Shown here piece after piece: positions 26,712 through 36,352 of a stretch of 64,000 bases of DNA. The DNA lies in NCBI RefSeq assembly GCF_018623055.1, contig NZ_CP076019.1:2666001-2730000 (forward strand). The letters run 5' to 3'. This DNA is from Halorubrum sp. 2020YC2. Lineage in GTDB: Archaea; Halobacteriota; Halobacteria; Halobacteriales; Haloferacaceae. Every line of letters starts with the position of its first letter. Within the stretch, counting starts at the first letter, position 1. Below the pieces are notes generated by a model. It searched no databases. It was given only the letters and a program-made list of their open reading frames with translations, and was not told the DNA's origin. The translations under genes and the position numbers were made by a program.

Positions 26712-28832
26712 CTATTTCTCCGCCTCGTCCCCCGCGTCCGCGTCCGACTCCGCGCCCGCGGTCAGCCCGTCGTCCCCGGGGCGGTCGAGCGCGCGCTCGG
26801 CGTCGTGGTGCTCGGAGTAGCCGTCGAACCAGCGGGCGATCCGCTCGATGCGGTCGACGACGTGCGCCGGCTCGCCGGACCGAGAGAGCTCGTGGCCCTC
26901 GCGGGGGTACCTGACGAACCGCGTGTCGACGCCGTTCTTGCGGAGGATCCGGTGGTACAGCTCCGCCGTACAGATCGGGGTCCGCGTGTCGTCCTCCGAG
27001 TGGATCAGGAGCGTCGGCGTGTCGACCGCGTCGGCGTGGCCGGTCGGGGACCGCTCCCAGAGCCACTCCGGCTCCTCGGAGGGGACCGTGTCGAAGTCGC
27101 CCTCGACGAGCTTGTACGCCGCGTCGGTCGAGCCGTAGAAGCCGGTGAGGTCGTAGACGCCGCGCTGGGAGACAGCCCCGCGGAAGTAGTCCGTCTGGCC
27201 GACGATCCACGCGGTCATGAACCCGCCGAAGGAGCCGCCGGTGACGAACGCGTTCGACGCGTCTACCTCCGGACGGTCGGCGACCGTCTCGACGCCGGCC
27301 ATCACGTCGCGGGTGGTGACCGCGCCCCAGTCGCGCTCGATGGCCTGCATGAACTCCTCGCCGTAGCCGGTGGAGCCGCGGGGGTTCGACCAGAAGACGG
27401 CGTAGCCGCGCGCGGCGAGCGTCTGGAACTCGTGCCACATCGTCCCGGCCGTCGACCACATCGCGTGCGGGCCGCCGTGGATCTCGACCGCGAGCGGGTA
27501 CGGCTCGTCGGCGTCGGTAGCCGATTCCGGCGGCGTCAGCAGCCACCCCTGAATCTCGACGCCGTCGGACTCGAAGCGGAGCGCCTCCGGCTCCCCGATC
27601 GCCCGCTCGTCGAGGTAGTCGGCGTTCAGCTCCGTCAGGCGCGCCGTCTCGTCGGCCGCGGCGTCGTAGGCGAACGCGTCGCCCGGGTGGTCCCACTCGC
27701 TGGCGGCGTACGCGACCGTCACCGACTCGGGTCCGGCGTCCGCCTCGCCGCCGACGGTCGCGCCCGAGACGGTGCCCGGCCGAAGCAGGCGCTCGGGGTC
27801 GGCGCTCCCGTCGGCGGGGACGTGCCACAGCGCCGTCTTCCCCTCGTCGGGCGTCGCGAAGTACAGCGTCTCGTCGGCCGGTCCCCACTGCGGGGTCGTC
27901 CCCCGGCCGAGGCCGCGGTCGAGGTCGCCGGTGAGGTCGGTGACGGCCCCGGAGTCGGCGTCGAGGACGCGGAGGTCCGTCGGCCGCATCGACACCTGGT
28001 CCGGCTCGGCGTGGGTGAACGCGACGCGGCCGTCGGGCGTCGCCGCGAGGTCGGCGCCCCAGCCGGTCGTGGTGTGGACGCGCTCGTCCTCGCCGGCCGC
28101 GAGGTCGCGGGCGTGGATGGCGATCTCGACCGAGTCGTCCGGGTCGTCCCCGACCGCCTCGGTGTAATACAGCGTGTCGGCGTCGCCCCACGAGGGCGCG
28201 GCGAAGTCGGCGTCGCGGTCGGTGACCCGCCTGACCGCCCCGGACTCGGCCGGGTCGGGGTCGGTGACGCCGCCGACAGTCGCGTCCGCGTCGACGGCGT
28301 ACACGCCGGGGCGGCGGCCGTCGAAGTAGCGCTCGGCGGCCCGGTAGACGGTCCGGTCGATGACCCGCGGGTCCGGGTGGTCCTCCGGCTCGTAGTCGTC
28401 CGGGACCGCGAGGTCGCGGTCCGCTTCTCGGTCGTCGGCCGTCACCGACTGGACGAACGCGATCCGCTCGCCGTCGGGCGACCACGCGACGGCGGAGACG
28501 CCGCCGACCACGTCGGTGACGCGGCGCGCCTCGCCGCCGTCGAGCGGGAGGACCCACAGCTGCTGGCGGTCGTCGGCCGCGCCCCGGGTGGAGGTGAAGG
28601 CGATCCGGTCGCCGGAGGGGCTCCAGCGCGGCTCGGCGTCCGAGCCCTCGGGGAGGGTGAGCCGGCGCGGCTCGTCCTCGCCCGCGGCGTCGACGAGGTA
28701 CACCGTCGTCTCGTAGCCGTCGTCGTCGTTCGGCTGTCGGCGCACGAAGGCGACGCGGTCGCCGTCCGGCGAGATACGGGGGTCGGACGGGACCGCGAGG
28801 TCGCGGTAGTCGGCGGCGGTGACGCGCTCCAT
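26712..28832 (-). CDS. S9 family serine peptidase (acylaminoacyl/dipeptidyl peptidase type)
   Basis: A 706-residue prolyl-oligopeptidase-type enzyme. The first 430 residues form a WD40-like propeller (repeated SPDGDRVAFVRR, SPSGDRIAFTSTRG, SPDGERIAFVQS) that gates access to the active site. The alpha/beta hydrolase domain has the nucleophile in TGGSFGGFMTAW (about 534), the Asp in HSEDDTRTP (about 613) and the His in REGHELSRS (about 648). It trims short peptides in the cytoplasm. An acidic tail of about 30 residues ends the protein. Confidence 0.93.
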   Translation of the reverse strand: MERVTAADYRDLAVPSDPRISPDGDRVAFVRRQPNDDDGYETTVYLVDAAGEDEPRRLTLPEGSDAEPRWSPSGDRIAFTSTRGAADDRQQLWVLPLDGGEARRVTDVVGGVSAVAWSPDGERIAFVQSVTADDREADRDLAVPDDYEPEDHPDPRVIDRTVYRAAERYFDGRRPGVYAVDADATVGGVTDPDPAESGAVRRVTDRDADFAAPSWGDADTLYYTEAVGDDPDDSVEIAIHARDLAAGEDERVHTTTGWGADLAATPDGRVAFTHAEPDQVSMRPTDLRVLDADSGAVTDLTGDLDRGLGRGTTPQWGPADETLYFATPDEGKTALWHVPADGSADPERLLRPGTVSGATVGGEADAGPESVTVAYAASEWDHPGDAFAYDAAADETARLTELNADYLDERAIGEPEALRFESDGVEIQGWLLTPPESATDADEPYPLAVEIHGGPHAMWSTAGTMWHEFQTLAARGYAVFWSNPRGSTGYGEEFMQAIERDWGAVTTRDVMAGVETVADRPEVDASNAFVTGGSFGGFMTAWIVGQTDYFRGAVSQRGVYDLTGFYGSTDAAYKLVEGDFDTVPSEEPEWLWERSPTGHADAVDTPTLLIHSEDDTRTPICTAELYHRILRKNGVDTRFVRYPREGHELSRSGEPAHVVDRIERIARWFDGYSEHHDAERALDRPGDDGLTAGAESDADAGDEAEK

Positions 28833-28923
28833 GCGCGTCGGTCGGGCGGGGGCGACAAAAGGCGTCGGGAGCCGGAAAGGCGGGTCGGGGCGACGGGCGT
28901 CGCCCGCGGAACCGCGGCGTCCG

Positions 28924-29523
28924 TCAGTCGCCGCCGTTGTCGAACGCGAGCGCGACGCCGTCGGCGTCGACGGTCGCGCCCGCGGCGCAGACCGGGTGTT
29001 CGAGGTCGGCGCCGAGCAGTTCGGTCGCGACCGACCCGGCGTCGGTCGCTGTCAGGTCGTACGGCTCCGGCGAGTCCGTCTCGTAGGTCGCGACGACCGT
29101 CGGCTCCTCGACGGCCTCGACGAGCAGCGCGTCGCGGCGGACGGTACCGATCGTCGCCGCGTCGGCGCCGACGACGCCGGCGACGCGGGGCGTGTCGTAG
29201 TCGTCCTTCTCGTAGTCGAGCGCGAGCAGCGCGGCGGCGAGCGCGTCGCGGGCGGGGTACCCGCGCTCTAACTTCTCCGCGATGGGATCGACGTGCGAGC
29301 CGTTGCCGAGGGCCGCCAGCGGCTCACCGGTCGGGGCCTCGACCGCTCGCGCGCAGTTGTACGAGACGTAGGGGTTGTCGGTGTCCGGGGCGTCCGGCGT
29401 CGGGCCGACGGTGAGCGTCCCGTCGCGGTCGCGGTCGCGGACGCGGCGGTTCGGGAACGAGCGCGAGGAGACGCGGTAGCCGCCGACACCGGGCGCGACG
29501 ACGACGAATCGTCCGACATACAT
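28924..29523 (-). CDS. purO: IMP cyclohydrolase, archaeal type
   Basis: A 199-residue PurO, which closes FAICAR to IMP in the last step of archaeal purine synthesis. The start [12 protein letters not shown], the [10 protein letters not shown] stretch (about 19-28), [10 protein letters not shown] (about 50) and [13 protein letters not shown] (about 72) are family features. It begins at an ATG with TATGTATG just before it and a GTTTTAATC box about 25 nt upstream. A PurH-like two-domain enzyme is not needed. Confidence 0.93.
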   Translation of the reverse strand: MYVGRFVVVAPGVGGYRVSSRSFPNRRVRDRDRDGTLTVGPTPDAPDTDNPYVSYNCARAVEAPTGEPLAALGNGSHVDPIAEKLERGYPARDALAAALLALDYEKDDYDTPRVAGVVGADAATIGTVRRDALLVEAVEEPTVVATYETDSPEPYDLTATDAGSVATELLGADLEHPVCAAGATVDADGVALAFDNGGD

Positions 29524-29710
29524 ACAACTTCGTGCGGATTGAGCCGATTAAAACGCACCGATATACGCACGAACGCGATCCGTCGGCGGGGCGTCTCTCG
29601 TCGCGACACCGGCGGCCGGCGCCACCGGCGGCGGCTCGTTCGTCAACCGATCGCACGGCGGCGGCAACGCGCAACGCTTACAAACACGTGCGGGCTATCG
29701 GTGAGTACGC

Positions 29711-29783
29711 AGTCCATTGGGGTAGTGGCCAATCCTGTTGCCTTCTGGGGGCAACGACCCTGGTTCGAATCCAGGATGGACTA
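29711..29783 (+). tRNA. tRNA-Gln (anticodon CTG)
   Basis: The 73-nt cloverleaf has acceptor arms AGTCCAT/ATGGACT with discriminator A. The anticodon arm GTTGCC-TTCTGGG-GGCAAC has CTG at the anticodon, and the T-arm is CCTGG-TTCGAAT-CCAGG. The CCA end is not encoded, and no intron is present. CTTACAAAC about 30 nt upstream is a plausible promoter box. In haloarchaea Gln-tRNA is charged with Glu and then amidated by GatCAB/GatDE, which are not in the window. Confidence 0.95.
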
Positions 29784-29790
29784 CTTCTGC

Positions 29791-29812
29791 CACACCTCGT
29801 TTCGACTGGAAC
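29791..29812 (-). other. ORB-like site next to tRNA-Gln (minus orientation)
   Basis: Read on the minus strand, GTTCCAGTCGAAACGAGGTGTG resembles the origin ORB (TTCCA..CGAAACGAAGGGGT), with two changes in the G-run. It faces the plus-oriented site at 29836-29857, with 23 bp between them. Confidence 0.4.
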
Positions 29813-29835
29813 CGAGCGGCGCCTCCGTCTTGCGG

Positions 29836-29857
29836 TTTCCAGACGAAACAAAGGGGT
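29836..29857 (+). other. ORB-like site between tRNA-Gln and the Cgi121 gene
   Basis: TTTCCAGACGAAACAAAGGGGT keeps the TCCA...GAAAC.AAGGGGT core of the ORB. It ends 3 bp before the stop codon of the Cgi121 gene and pairs with the opposite-facing site at 29791-29812. Confidence 0.5.
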
Positions 29858-29860
29858 ACG

Positions 29861-30454
29861 TCACTTCTCGACGTCCAGCAGCGCGACGCGCTCGCGGACC
29901 AGATCGGCGAGGTCCCCGTTCGTCACGGCGAGTTCGCGGTCGGTGATCCCGTAGAACTCGCGGACGCGGGGTTCGTCGAATCCGGCGCCGACCGCGTCGC
30001 CGTCGGATTCCTCCGGCGGACGGACGGCGAGCGCGCGGACCGCCTCGGTCGCGGCCGCGAGGTCTCCGTCGGGGCGGTCCGCACCGGAGACGCCGCCGAA
30101 GTCCGCGAGGAGGACGACCGCCGGGCGTTCGCCATCCGAGACGCCGAGTTCGAGGGCGCGGTCGATCTGTCGGCGTCCGGCCGCGTACAGCATGACCTCG
30201 ACGCCGGGGTCGCGCGCGACCGCCTCGCCGCGGGCGATCGACCGCGCCGCGAGCCGCGCGGCCTCGCGGAGTTGCGTCGCGGAGACGACGAGGTCGGCGT
30301 CGAACGCCTGAACGACCGCGCCGGTCTCCGCGGCGATTTCGTCGAGGGCCGCGAGGAACGCGTCGAGGTCGTCGATCGCGAACGTCCCGCGGACGAGGCG
30401 GACCGCGGGGTCCGGGGCCGGATTTCCGTCGGGGTCGACCGCGGGGGCGGTCAT
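29861..30454 (-). CDS. KEOPS complex subunit Cgi121
   Basis: A 197-residue Cgi121, the KEOPS/EKC subunit that binds the tRNA 3' end and helps the complex make the t6A modification at position 37. [26 protein letters not shown] (about 83-108) is the family signature, and the start ATG overlaps the hel308 stop by four bases (ATGA). The gene follows Hel308, an arrangement common in haloarchaea. The other KEOPS subunits are not in the window. Confidence 0.9.
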   Translation of the reverse strand: MTAPAVDPDGNPAPDPAVRLVRGTFAIDDLDAFLAALDEIAAETGAVVQAFDADLVVSATQLREAARLAARSIARGEAVARDPGVEVMLYAAGRRQIDRALELGVSDGERPAVVLLADFGGVSGADRPDGDLAAATEAVRALAVRPPEESDGDAVGAGFDEPRVREFYGITDRELAVTNGDLADLVRERVALLDVEK

Positions 30455-32904
30455 CCGAAGTCACCCAGGCTCGCCTGCCCGTCGCCGTCGCCGTCGGCGT
30501 CAGCGCCCGCGGTGGCCGCCGCGGAGGCCGAACTGTCGGGGTCGACGCCGTCGAGCGACGGGTCCTCGCGGCCGGCGTTCTCCAGGATCCGCTCGGCGGT
30601 GCGCTCGCGGCCGCGGAGCGCGCCGAGGACGACCGCCTTGTCGGCCTCCCGGAGGTCGGCGCGGCTCTCGATGCCGGCCTCGTAGAGGCGGCGGGCGCGC
30701 TTGCGGCCGACGTTGTGGACGCCGGCGAGGTCGAGCAGCTCCTCGCGGACCCCGTACTCCAGCCGCTTGCGGGCCTCGCGGACCTGAACGACGGCGTCGC
30801 CGTCGATGCCCTCCACGTCGCGCGCGAGCGTCTCCGCCGCGCGGAGGAGCCACTCGGCGGTGTCGACCTTCCCGCGGATGTCGCCCGGGCCGACGCCGTA
30901 CCGCTCCGCGATCCGGTCCTCGTCAACCTCGTTCGCCCAGTCTTCGAGGAGCCGGGCGGTCTTCAGCGCGGCGAGCCAGTCCTCGAAGCGTACGTCCTCG
31001 TACTCCGAGGGCACGTCGCCCAGAAGCTCCGTCTCGCGCTCGTAGCAGACCTCGGTGTACTCCTCGCGGTCGCCGGACTTGAGGTACAGCTCGTAGGTGT
31101 CCGGGGTCCGGCTGACGAGGTGGTAGAGGCCGAGGGGGGTGACCGAAGCGGACTCGGGTTCGGTGGCCTCGTCCGCCTCGTCGACGGAGTCGCTCCCTTC
31201 CTCGTCCGCCCGCGTGTACGTCGTGAATCCGGAGTCGTCTGCGTCGGCGTCGGGCTCCGGGGCGGCGCCGTCGGCGGGGACGAAGTCGCCGGCGTCGCTC
31301 TCGACGTCACCGTCCGCCACGGTCCGGAGTCCGTCGAGTATCTCGGCCGCGCTCATCGGGTCGAGGTAGAGCCGCGAGACGGTGTGGCCGATCCCGGTCG
31401 CCGCGATGCCCTCGCTTCCGCCGTCGCGGTCGCGCTCGACGAAGCCGTTGACCGTCAGGTAGTCGAGGACCGTGTCGGTGACCGCAGCGAGGCGCCCCTC
31501 GTCGTCGGTCTGGGCCGCGTAGAGGGTGTTATCGAGGAAGGAGAGCAGCCCCTCGCGGGTGGCGGCGAAGCCGGACGCGACCGTCGCGAGGACGTGGGTC
31601 CGGAGCGCGGGCTCGGCCGCCAGCTTCGAGCGGACCGGCTCCGCCTCGGCCCAGACGTAGCGGTCGAACAGCTCCTCGCGGGTGTCCGCGTCGTTCGCGA
31701 GTAGCACCGCCTCACCGTAGGGGTCGAGCCCCGGGCGGCCCGCGCGGCCGCACATCTGGTGGACTTCGAGGACGTCGAGGGGCTGCATCCCGCCGAACTC
31801 CCCGTCGTAGCGGCGCCAGTCGCGCACGATCACCCGGCGGGCTGGGGTGTTGACGCCGGCGGCGAGCGTCGGCGTCGCGGAGACGCACTTGATCAGGCGG
31901 TCGCGGAAGGCGTCCTCGATCAGGCTCCGGTGCTCGCTCGCGAGGCCGGCGTGGTGGAACGCCGACCCCTGCTCGACCGCGTCCGCGAGGTCCTCGGAGG
32001 TGTCGGTGTCGGAGACGCCGCGGATCTCTTCGGCCAGCTCGCGCAGGCGGTCCCGCTCCTCGCCGGTGAGCCGCGGCGCGGTGACCTCGCCCAGCTTGCG
32101 GGCCGACGACTCCGCGTTACGCCGGGAGTTGACGAAGACGAGCGAGGAGCCGCCCTGCCCGTCTTCCTCGGTGTCTAAGGCGTCCGCGACGAGCCTCGCG
32201 GTCTGGTCCTCGCCGCGCTCGACGGGCACCTCGCGCTGGCTCCCGTCGTCGAAGTTGACCGCGTTGCCGAAGTGGACGCCAGTTCGGAGCTCGATGGGGC
32301 GCCAGTCGGACTCGACGAGCTCGGCGTCGAGCCAGTCGGCGATGACGTCCGCGTTGCCGACGGTCGCGGAGAGCGCGACCGTCTGGAGGCCGGGGTTCAC
32401 CTTGCGGAGCTTCGCGAGGGTCACTTCGAGGGTGGGGCCGCGGTGCGAGTCGTCGACGAGGTGGACCTCGTCGCTGACGACGCAGGTGAGGTCGTCGATC
32501 CACGGCGCGCCGTTGCGGATGAGCGAGTCCACCTTCTCCGAGGTGGCGACGATGATGTCCCGGCTCGCGAGCCACTCGCCGTCGGAGTCGTAGTTGCCCG
32601 TGGAGACGCCGACCGTGACGCCGAACTCCTCCCAGCGCTCGAACTCGGCCTTCTTCTCGCTGGCGAGCGCGCGCAGCGGGACGATGTAGAGGGCCTTCCC
32701 GCCGCGCTCGACGGACGACAGCATCGCCAGCTCGGCGATCAGGGTCTTCCCCGACGCGGTCGGGACCGCCGCGACGAGGCTCTCGCCGTCGGTGACGCCC
32801 GCCTCGACGGCCGCCTGCTGGGGCGGGTACAGCTCCGCGACGCCCTCCGCTTCGAGCGCCTCGCCGACGCCCGCGGGGAGCCCGGAGAGCGAACTCGGTT
32901 CCAT
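30451..32904 (-). CDS. hel308: Ski2-like ATP-dependent DNA helicase Hel308
   Basis: An 817-residue superfamily 2 helicase that acts 3'-5' at stalled forks. Walker A PTASGKT is near residue 47, DEVH near 142, SATVGN (motif III) near 192 and the arginine-finger motif [10 protein letters not shown] near 386. Winged-helix, ratchet and C-terminal helix-hairpin-helix domains follow ([17 protein letters not shown], about 720). A low-complexity acidic insertion lies near 540-590. The ATG at 32904 is preceded by TTTAAAT about 25 nt upstream. The frame runs on into repeat copy D, but that part is not protein-like. Confidence 0.95.
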   Translation of the reverse strand: MEPSSLSGLPAGVGEALEAEGVAELYPPQQAAVEAGVTDGESLVAAVPTASGKTLIAELAMLSSVERGGKALYIVPLRALASEKKAEFERWEEFGVTVGVSTGNYDSDGEWLASRDIIVATSEKVDSLIRNGAPWIDDLTCVVSDEVHLVDDSHRGPTLEVTLAKLRKVNPGLQTVALSATVGNADVIADWLDAELVESDWRPIELRTGVHFGNAVNFDDGSQREVPVERGEDQTARLVADALDTEEDGQGGSSLVFVNSRRNAESSARKLGEVTAPRLTGEERDRLRELAEEIRGVSDTDTSEDLADAVEQGSAFHHAGLASEHRSLIEDAFRDRLIKCVSATPTLAAGVNTPARRVIVRDWRRYDGEFGGMQPLDVLEVHQMCGRAGRPGLDPYGEAVLLANDADTREELFDRYVWAEAEPVRSKLAAEPALRTHVLATVASGFAATREGLLSFLDNTLYAAQTDDEGRLAAVTDTVLDYLTVNGFVERDRDGGSEGIAATGIGHTVSRLYLDPMSAAEILDGLRTVADGDVESDAGDFVPADGAAPEPDADADDSGFTTYTRADEEGSDSVDEADEATEPESASVTPLGLYHLVSRTPDTYELYLKSGDREEYTEVCYERETELLGDVPSEYEDVRFEDWLAALKTARLLEDWANEVDEDRIAERYGVGPGDIRGKVDTAEWLLRAAETLARDVEGIDGDAVVQVREARKRLEYGVREELLDLAGVHNVGRKRARRLYEAGIESRADLREADKAVVLGALRGRERTAERILENAGREDPSLDGVDPDSSASAAATAGADADGDGDGQASLGDFG

Positions 32905-32999
32905 TACCGGAGCGTGGGCCCCCACGCGATTTAAATCGTCGGAACGGGGCGGTGCGAGAGCGAACAGGCACGGCCGCGACCAACCGCGATGACGTACTC

Positions 33000-33289
33000 T
33001 TATAAATAGATCCGCGGTGGCGCGTGCCTGCGAGGCCGCCTTGCGGCCGAGCAGCACGCGCGAGGGAGTCGCGAGCGGAGCGAGCGACGAGGCTGGGGAG
33101 GTGTGAGGTGCGGTTGCGGTGCTGTGCGGGGCGGGACTCAAAGGGGCAGCCGCGAGGACGGCGCAGGCGACGTAAGGACCACAGGGAGTGAGCGAAGCGA
33201 ACGACCGAGGACCGCAGCGAGCGTACGACGTCCTCGCGGCTGGGGCTTTGGAGGTGTTCGACACCGCTCCGCGGTCACTTATTTATAAG
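33000..33289 (+). repeat. Structured intergenic element, copy D
   Basis: Framed by TTATAAATA (33000-33008) and TTATTTATAAG (33279-33289). Stem 1 is GCGCGTGC/GCACGCGC, with an inner TGC-GA-GGCCGC / GCGGCC-GA-GCA that forms a symmetric tandem GA loop. Stem 2 has GTCGC/GCGAC arms. Stem 3 is CAGCCGCGAGGACG/CGTCCTCGCGGCTG. It is the shortest copy. A degenerate tail (AAGCGGCTGTGGCTGTGGAAG) follows to about 33325. Positions 33326-33450 show nothing I can recognise. Confidence 0.82.
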
Positions 33290-33452
33290 CAAGCGGCTGT
33301 GGCTGTGGAAGTGATCGTCATCGTCACGTATTCATCGGTACATCAGCGGTTCCGGTCGGCGAGCGGTGCGTAAGACGCAGCCTCGCGGGTGGTTCGTCCG
33401 GGGAAGCCAACGGAGAATCGAACCCGCCCGTCAGTTGCCACCACAAAATATT

Positions 33453-33465
33453 CATTTAAATAAGG
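33453..33465 (+). promoter_or_regulatory. TATA box of the small membrane protein at 33478
   Basis: CATTTAAATAAGG is 13-25 nt before the ATG at 33478. It is a strong TATA-like sequence in a GC-rich genome. Confidence 0.5.
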
Positions 33466-33477
33466 TTTTTCAGACAC

Positions 33478-33726
33478 ATGGAAGTAGTACAGGCATTCCG
33501 CGAGTATTCGCTCTGGATTTGCTGGATTTTGACGGTCTGTATCGGGGTCGGCGTCGGGTTCATTCGGGGATGGAACGCGAACAACGCCTTCAGATCGGAG
33601 AACCGTCCCGAGGTGTCATCGGTCCCCCCGGTGCCGGAGGACGTCGCCACCGCCGTGCTCTGATTGATCATCGCGCTCGTCGCGACGGGCGTTCTCGGGG
33701 CCGTCGCCGGTCGGCGAGAGTCGTGA
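33478..33726 (+). pseudogene. Small membrane protein gene with an in-frame TGA
   Basis: The first frame encodes 61 residues with one membrane helix (about 10-30, YSLWICWILTVCIGVGVG) and stops at TGA (33661-33663). The same frame continues for 20 codons with a second hydrophobic segment (LIIALVATGVLGAVAG) and a positive RRES end, then TGA at 33724. This looks like a two-helix protein of about 82 residues split by a nonsense change. A short functional 61-residue product is the alternative. Haloarchaea are not known to use TGA for selenocysteine. Confidence 0.55.
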
Positions 33727-33820
33727 AGCGTTCGCGCGACGACCCCGCGCCACGCATCGAACGGGACCGAGGCACGGCGTCGGCCGCGAATAAGTAACGA
33801 CTGTTATTTATAAACGCAGA

Positions 33821-34498
33821 TTAAGGTGCCACGCCGACCGTCAACAGCGTCCCCCACGTCCGGTAGCGGTCGACCATCGCCTCGCGCGTCTCGTACCCCT
33901 CGGTCGGGAACGCCGAGGCCTCGGGGATATCGACCTCGTTATCCGGAATCGCGTCCTGCTCGGCGACGTACAGGCCGGCCTCGCGGAACGCCTCGCGGTA
34001 CTCCGCACGCGACCACAGCGTCATGTCGACGGAGATGTTCTCCTGCCACGCGTGGGTCGTCTCGCTCTCTTCGAAGTAGTTGACCGCGCAGTAGAAGGTG
34101 CCGCCCGGCTTCAGCACGCGGCGGACCTCTTCGAGCGTGTGGACCGGGTCGGCCGCGTAGTAGAACGCCTCCATCGAGAAGACGTGGTCAAGCGAGTCGT
34201 CGGCGAAGGGCAGTTCGTCGAAGTCGCCGACGAGGAAGCCGACCGCGTCGTCGTCGGTGTACCCGCGGGCGTTGCGGGCCATCTCCGGGGCGCCGTCGAG
34301 CCCGTACCCGCGGCCGATGCCCCGCTCGCGGAGCGCGCGGAGCGCGTAGCCGGAGCCGGTGCCCAGATCGAGGACGGCGTCGCCCTCCTCGACCGGCATC
34401 CGCGCGAGGACGTGTTTCGCGGTGTGCCAGTGGCGGTCCTCCATGCCGCGGTCCTTCCCCGTCGCCGCCCACTCGTCGAACTCCTCGCGAACGCTCAT
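33821..34498 (-). CDS. Class I SAM-dependent methyltransferase
   Basis: A 225-residue methyltransferase. The SAM loop VLDLGTGSGYALRAL is at about 42-56, motif II-like DFDELPFADDSLDHVFS at about 90-106 and post-II EVRRVLKPGGTFYCAVNYF at about 123-141. The C-terminus (WGTLLTVGVAP) is unusual for the family. Substrate unknown; small molecules such as a quinone are common for this type. A TTATTTATAAA box like those of the repeat elements lies 12 bp beyond the stop. The ATG at 34498 is preferred to one 24 codons upstream. Confidence 0.85.
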   Translation of the reverse strand: MSVREEFDEWAATGKDRGMEDRHWHTAKHVLARMPVEEGDAVLDLGTGSGYALRALRERGIGRGYGLDGAPEMARNARGYTDDDAVGFLVGDFDELPFADDSLDHVFSMEAFYYAADPVHTLEEVRRVLKPGGTFYCAVNYFEESETTHAWQENISVDMTLWSRAEYREAFREAGLYVAEQDAIPDNEVDIPEASAFPTEGYETREAMVDRYRTWGTLLTVGVAP

Positions 34499-34619
34499 AC
34501 CGGGGCGACGGGCGGACGGGTGAAAACGAGTTCGGAGCGAGGCGGCCTCGGGCTCCGAACCCGCCGTCACCGGCCGCGAAGCGGGGACGTTTTATTCGCT
34601 CCCGGCGCGTCGAGGAGGT

Positions 34620-35063
34620 ATGAAGCGGCCGAATGCGCTCCGCCGACCGACCTACCGGCTGGCGGACTCCGCCCAGCAGGCCGTCGGCGGGTTCCTCCTC
34701 GCGGGGCCGTTCGTCGTCACCGAGGAGGTGTGGGTGCTGGCGGCCGGCATGCACTGGACTCAAGGGGTGGCGACCGCGGGAATCGTCGCCCTGATCGGCT
34801 ACGCCGCGCTCTACCGCGCCGACACCGACCGCGACCCGGACGGCGAACAGGAGATAGCCGGGATCCCCGCGCGGTTCCTCTCGCTGATGATCGTCGCGTT
34901 CGGCTCCGTGCTCCTGCTCGCCGTCCTCTTCGACGCCCCCGACACGTTCCTCATCGAGCGGGGCGTCGCCGGGCGGGAGCTGTGGGCGACGACGCTCAAG
35001 GCGGTCTCCGTCGGCGCGGTGTTCAGCGTCGTCGGCGCCGCGACGGCCGACAGCGTGTTCTGA
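34620..35063 (+). CDS. Integral membrane protein, DUF2391-like
   Basis: A 147-residue protein with four hydrophobic segments (about 20-38, 48-64, 85-103, 124-143). The part QQAVGGFLLAGPFVVTEEVW resembles the TIGR02587/DUF2391 family of membrane proteins of unknown function. TTTTATTC (34589-34596) lies about 25-31 nt before the ATG. It lies divergently beside the methyltransferase gene and converges on the MgtE-like pair. Confidence 0.8.
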   Translation: MKRPNALRRPTYRLADSAQQAVGGFLLAGPFVVTEEVWVLAAGMHWTQGVATAGIVALIGYAALYRADTDRDPDGEQEIAGIPARFLSLMIVAFGSVLLLAVLFDAPDTFLIERGVAGRELWATTLKAVSVGAVFSVVGAATADSVF

Positions 35064-35095
35064 GCGCGTCGGGGTCGGAGTTCCCCCGACCGACC

Positions 35096-35671
35096 TCACA
35101 CGACGACCGAGACGACCGCGAAGAGGATCAACACGCCGGCGATGTCACAGAGGTTCGTCACCACGGGGATCGTCGTGTCGTCGGGGTTGAGTCCGACGCG
35201 GTAGGAGACCTCGACGGCGGCGACGCTGGCGACGACGACGAGGACCGCGAGACACAGCCCGGAGACCAAAGATATCAGCAGCACGCGGCCGAGCGCGAGC
35301 GACCCGCCGAGCGCGAGTCCGATCGCCCACGCGGCGACTCCCACGGCGCCGAAGACGGTCGCGGCGAGGGCGAACACCGCGCCCGCGTTCGCCCGGAGCG
35401 CCGGGTTCGAGGGGCTGAACTCGTAGGTCCCCAGATACAGTTGGGTCGTGAGCCGCGAGCAGGTGATCGACGCGAGGTTGCCGGCCGTCCCGATCTGGAC
35501 CGGCACTAAGACGAGGAGCGCCGGGTAGCGCAGGAGGACCGCCTCGTAGGTCTCTAAGACGGTCCCGGAGACGAGCTGTAACACCGACAGCGCGGCCAAA
35601 AGCGGGATCATCGTGCGGACGATCCGCCACACCGACCACTCGTCGACGGGGGTCGACTGCGGGTCGGTCAC
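35096..35671 (-). CDS. MgtE/SLC41-type divalent cation transporter half, second subunit
   Basis: A 191-residue protein that is only the membrane domain of MgtE, with five hydrophobic helices and no N or CBS domain. LLVLVPVQIGTAGNLASITCSRLTTQLYLG (about 58-87) and LNPDDTTIPVVTNLCDIAGVLILF (about 162-185) line the pore and hold the acidic ion-binding residue in the family. It overlaps the preceding half-transporter by four bases, so the two are made together and probably form a heterodimer for Mg2+. Confidence 0.88.
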   Translation of the reverse strand: MTDPQSTPVDEWSVWRIVRTMIPLLAALSVLQLVSGTVLETYEAVLLRYPALLVLVPVQIGTAGNLASITCSRLTTQLYLGTYEFSPSNPALRANAGAVFALAATVFGAVGVAAWAIGLALGGSLALGRVLLISLVSGLCLAVLVVVASVAAVEVSYRVGLNPDDTTIPVVTNLCDIAGVLILFAVVSVVV

Positions 35672-36240
35672 GACACCGCCCCCACGACGGCGACGCCGAC
35701 GAGGAGGAAGAACACGCCGAACACGTCGCCCAGCGTCGTGACGACCGGGCCGATGACGTTGTCGGGGTCCAGCCCGCGGCGGTAGCCGACAAAGATGACG
35801 ACGATGAGCACCGTGATCATGAGCACCGCCGAGAGGAAGCCGGCGACAACCATCACCCCGACCAGTTGGAACAGGCTCCCGCCGTCACCGAACAGGACCA
35901 GCGTGAGGTAGGTGACGACCGCGATGAACGCCGAGACGGTCATCCCGTTGAGGAAGGAGGCGACGACCGCGTTCGTGAGCCGGCGGTCGAGCCGGAACCG
36001 CGGCTCGATGATCCCCTGGTGAAGCCCGGTGGAGAGCCGGGCGCCGAGCGAGCCGTACACCCCGCCGCGGGTGGCCAAAAAGGCCGGCAGCAGCAGCAGG
36101 AGTCCGGGGACCTCCGCGATGTTCGCGCGCATCGTCTCGGAGGCGAGTATCGTCCCCGCGAACAGCCCGGCGATCAGGCTGACCGCGATCACCGGGAGCG
36201 CCTGCCGGTAGATGTCGCGCGCGGAGTCGTGCCCGGGCAT
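35668..36240 (-). CDS. MgtE/SLC41-type divalent cation transporter half, first subunit
   Basis: A 190-residue membrane domain homologous to the next gene: LLLLPAFLATRGGVYGSLGARLSTGLHQG (about 47-75) and LDPDNVIGPVVTTLGDVFGVFFLL (about 157-180). In bacterial MgtE one such domain forms a homodimer; in SLC41 two are fused. Here two separate, clearly diverged halves are encoded in overlapping genes. Lack of the cytoplasmic Mg2+-sensing domain means gating must differ from MgtE. The ATG at 36240 is chosen. Confidence 0.88.
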   Translation of the reverse strand: MPGHDSARDIYRQALPVIAVSLIAGLFAGTILASETMRANIAEVPGLLLLLPAFLATRGGVYGSLGARLSTGLHQGIIEPRFRLDRRLTNAVVASFLNGMTVSAFIAVVTYLTLVLFGDGGSLFQLVGVMVVAGFLSAVLMITVLIVVIFVGYRRGLDPDNVIGPVVTTLGDVFGVFFLLVGVAVVGAVS

Positions 36241-36352
36241 CGAGCGCACCGACGGCGGGCGGGGCAAAAAAACCGACCGCCGCGGCCGGCGACGGGGGAC
36301 CGACTCCGCGGTCCGCGCGTCGACGTGGTCGCCGGCCGCACACGTATCAGTA

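Noticed and set aside
32905-33264. N-terminal extension of Hel308 into copy D
   Set aside because: The extension crosses the repeat element, has no helicase homology, and a good promoter sits just before the ATG at 32904.
33661-33663. TGA read as selenocysteine
   Set aside because: Haloarchaea are not known to have the selenocysteine machinery, and no SECIS-like structure was seen.
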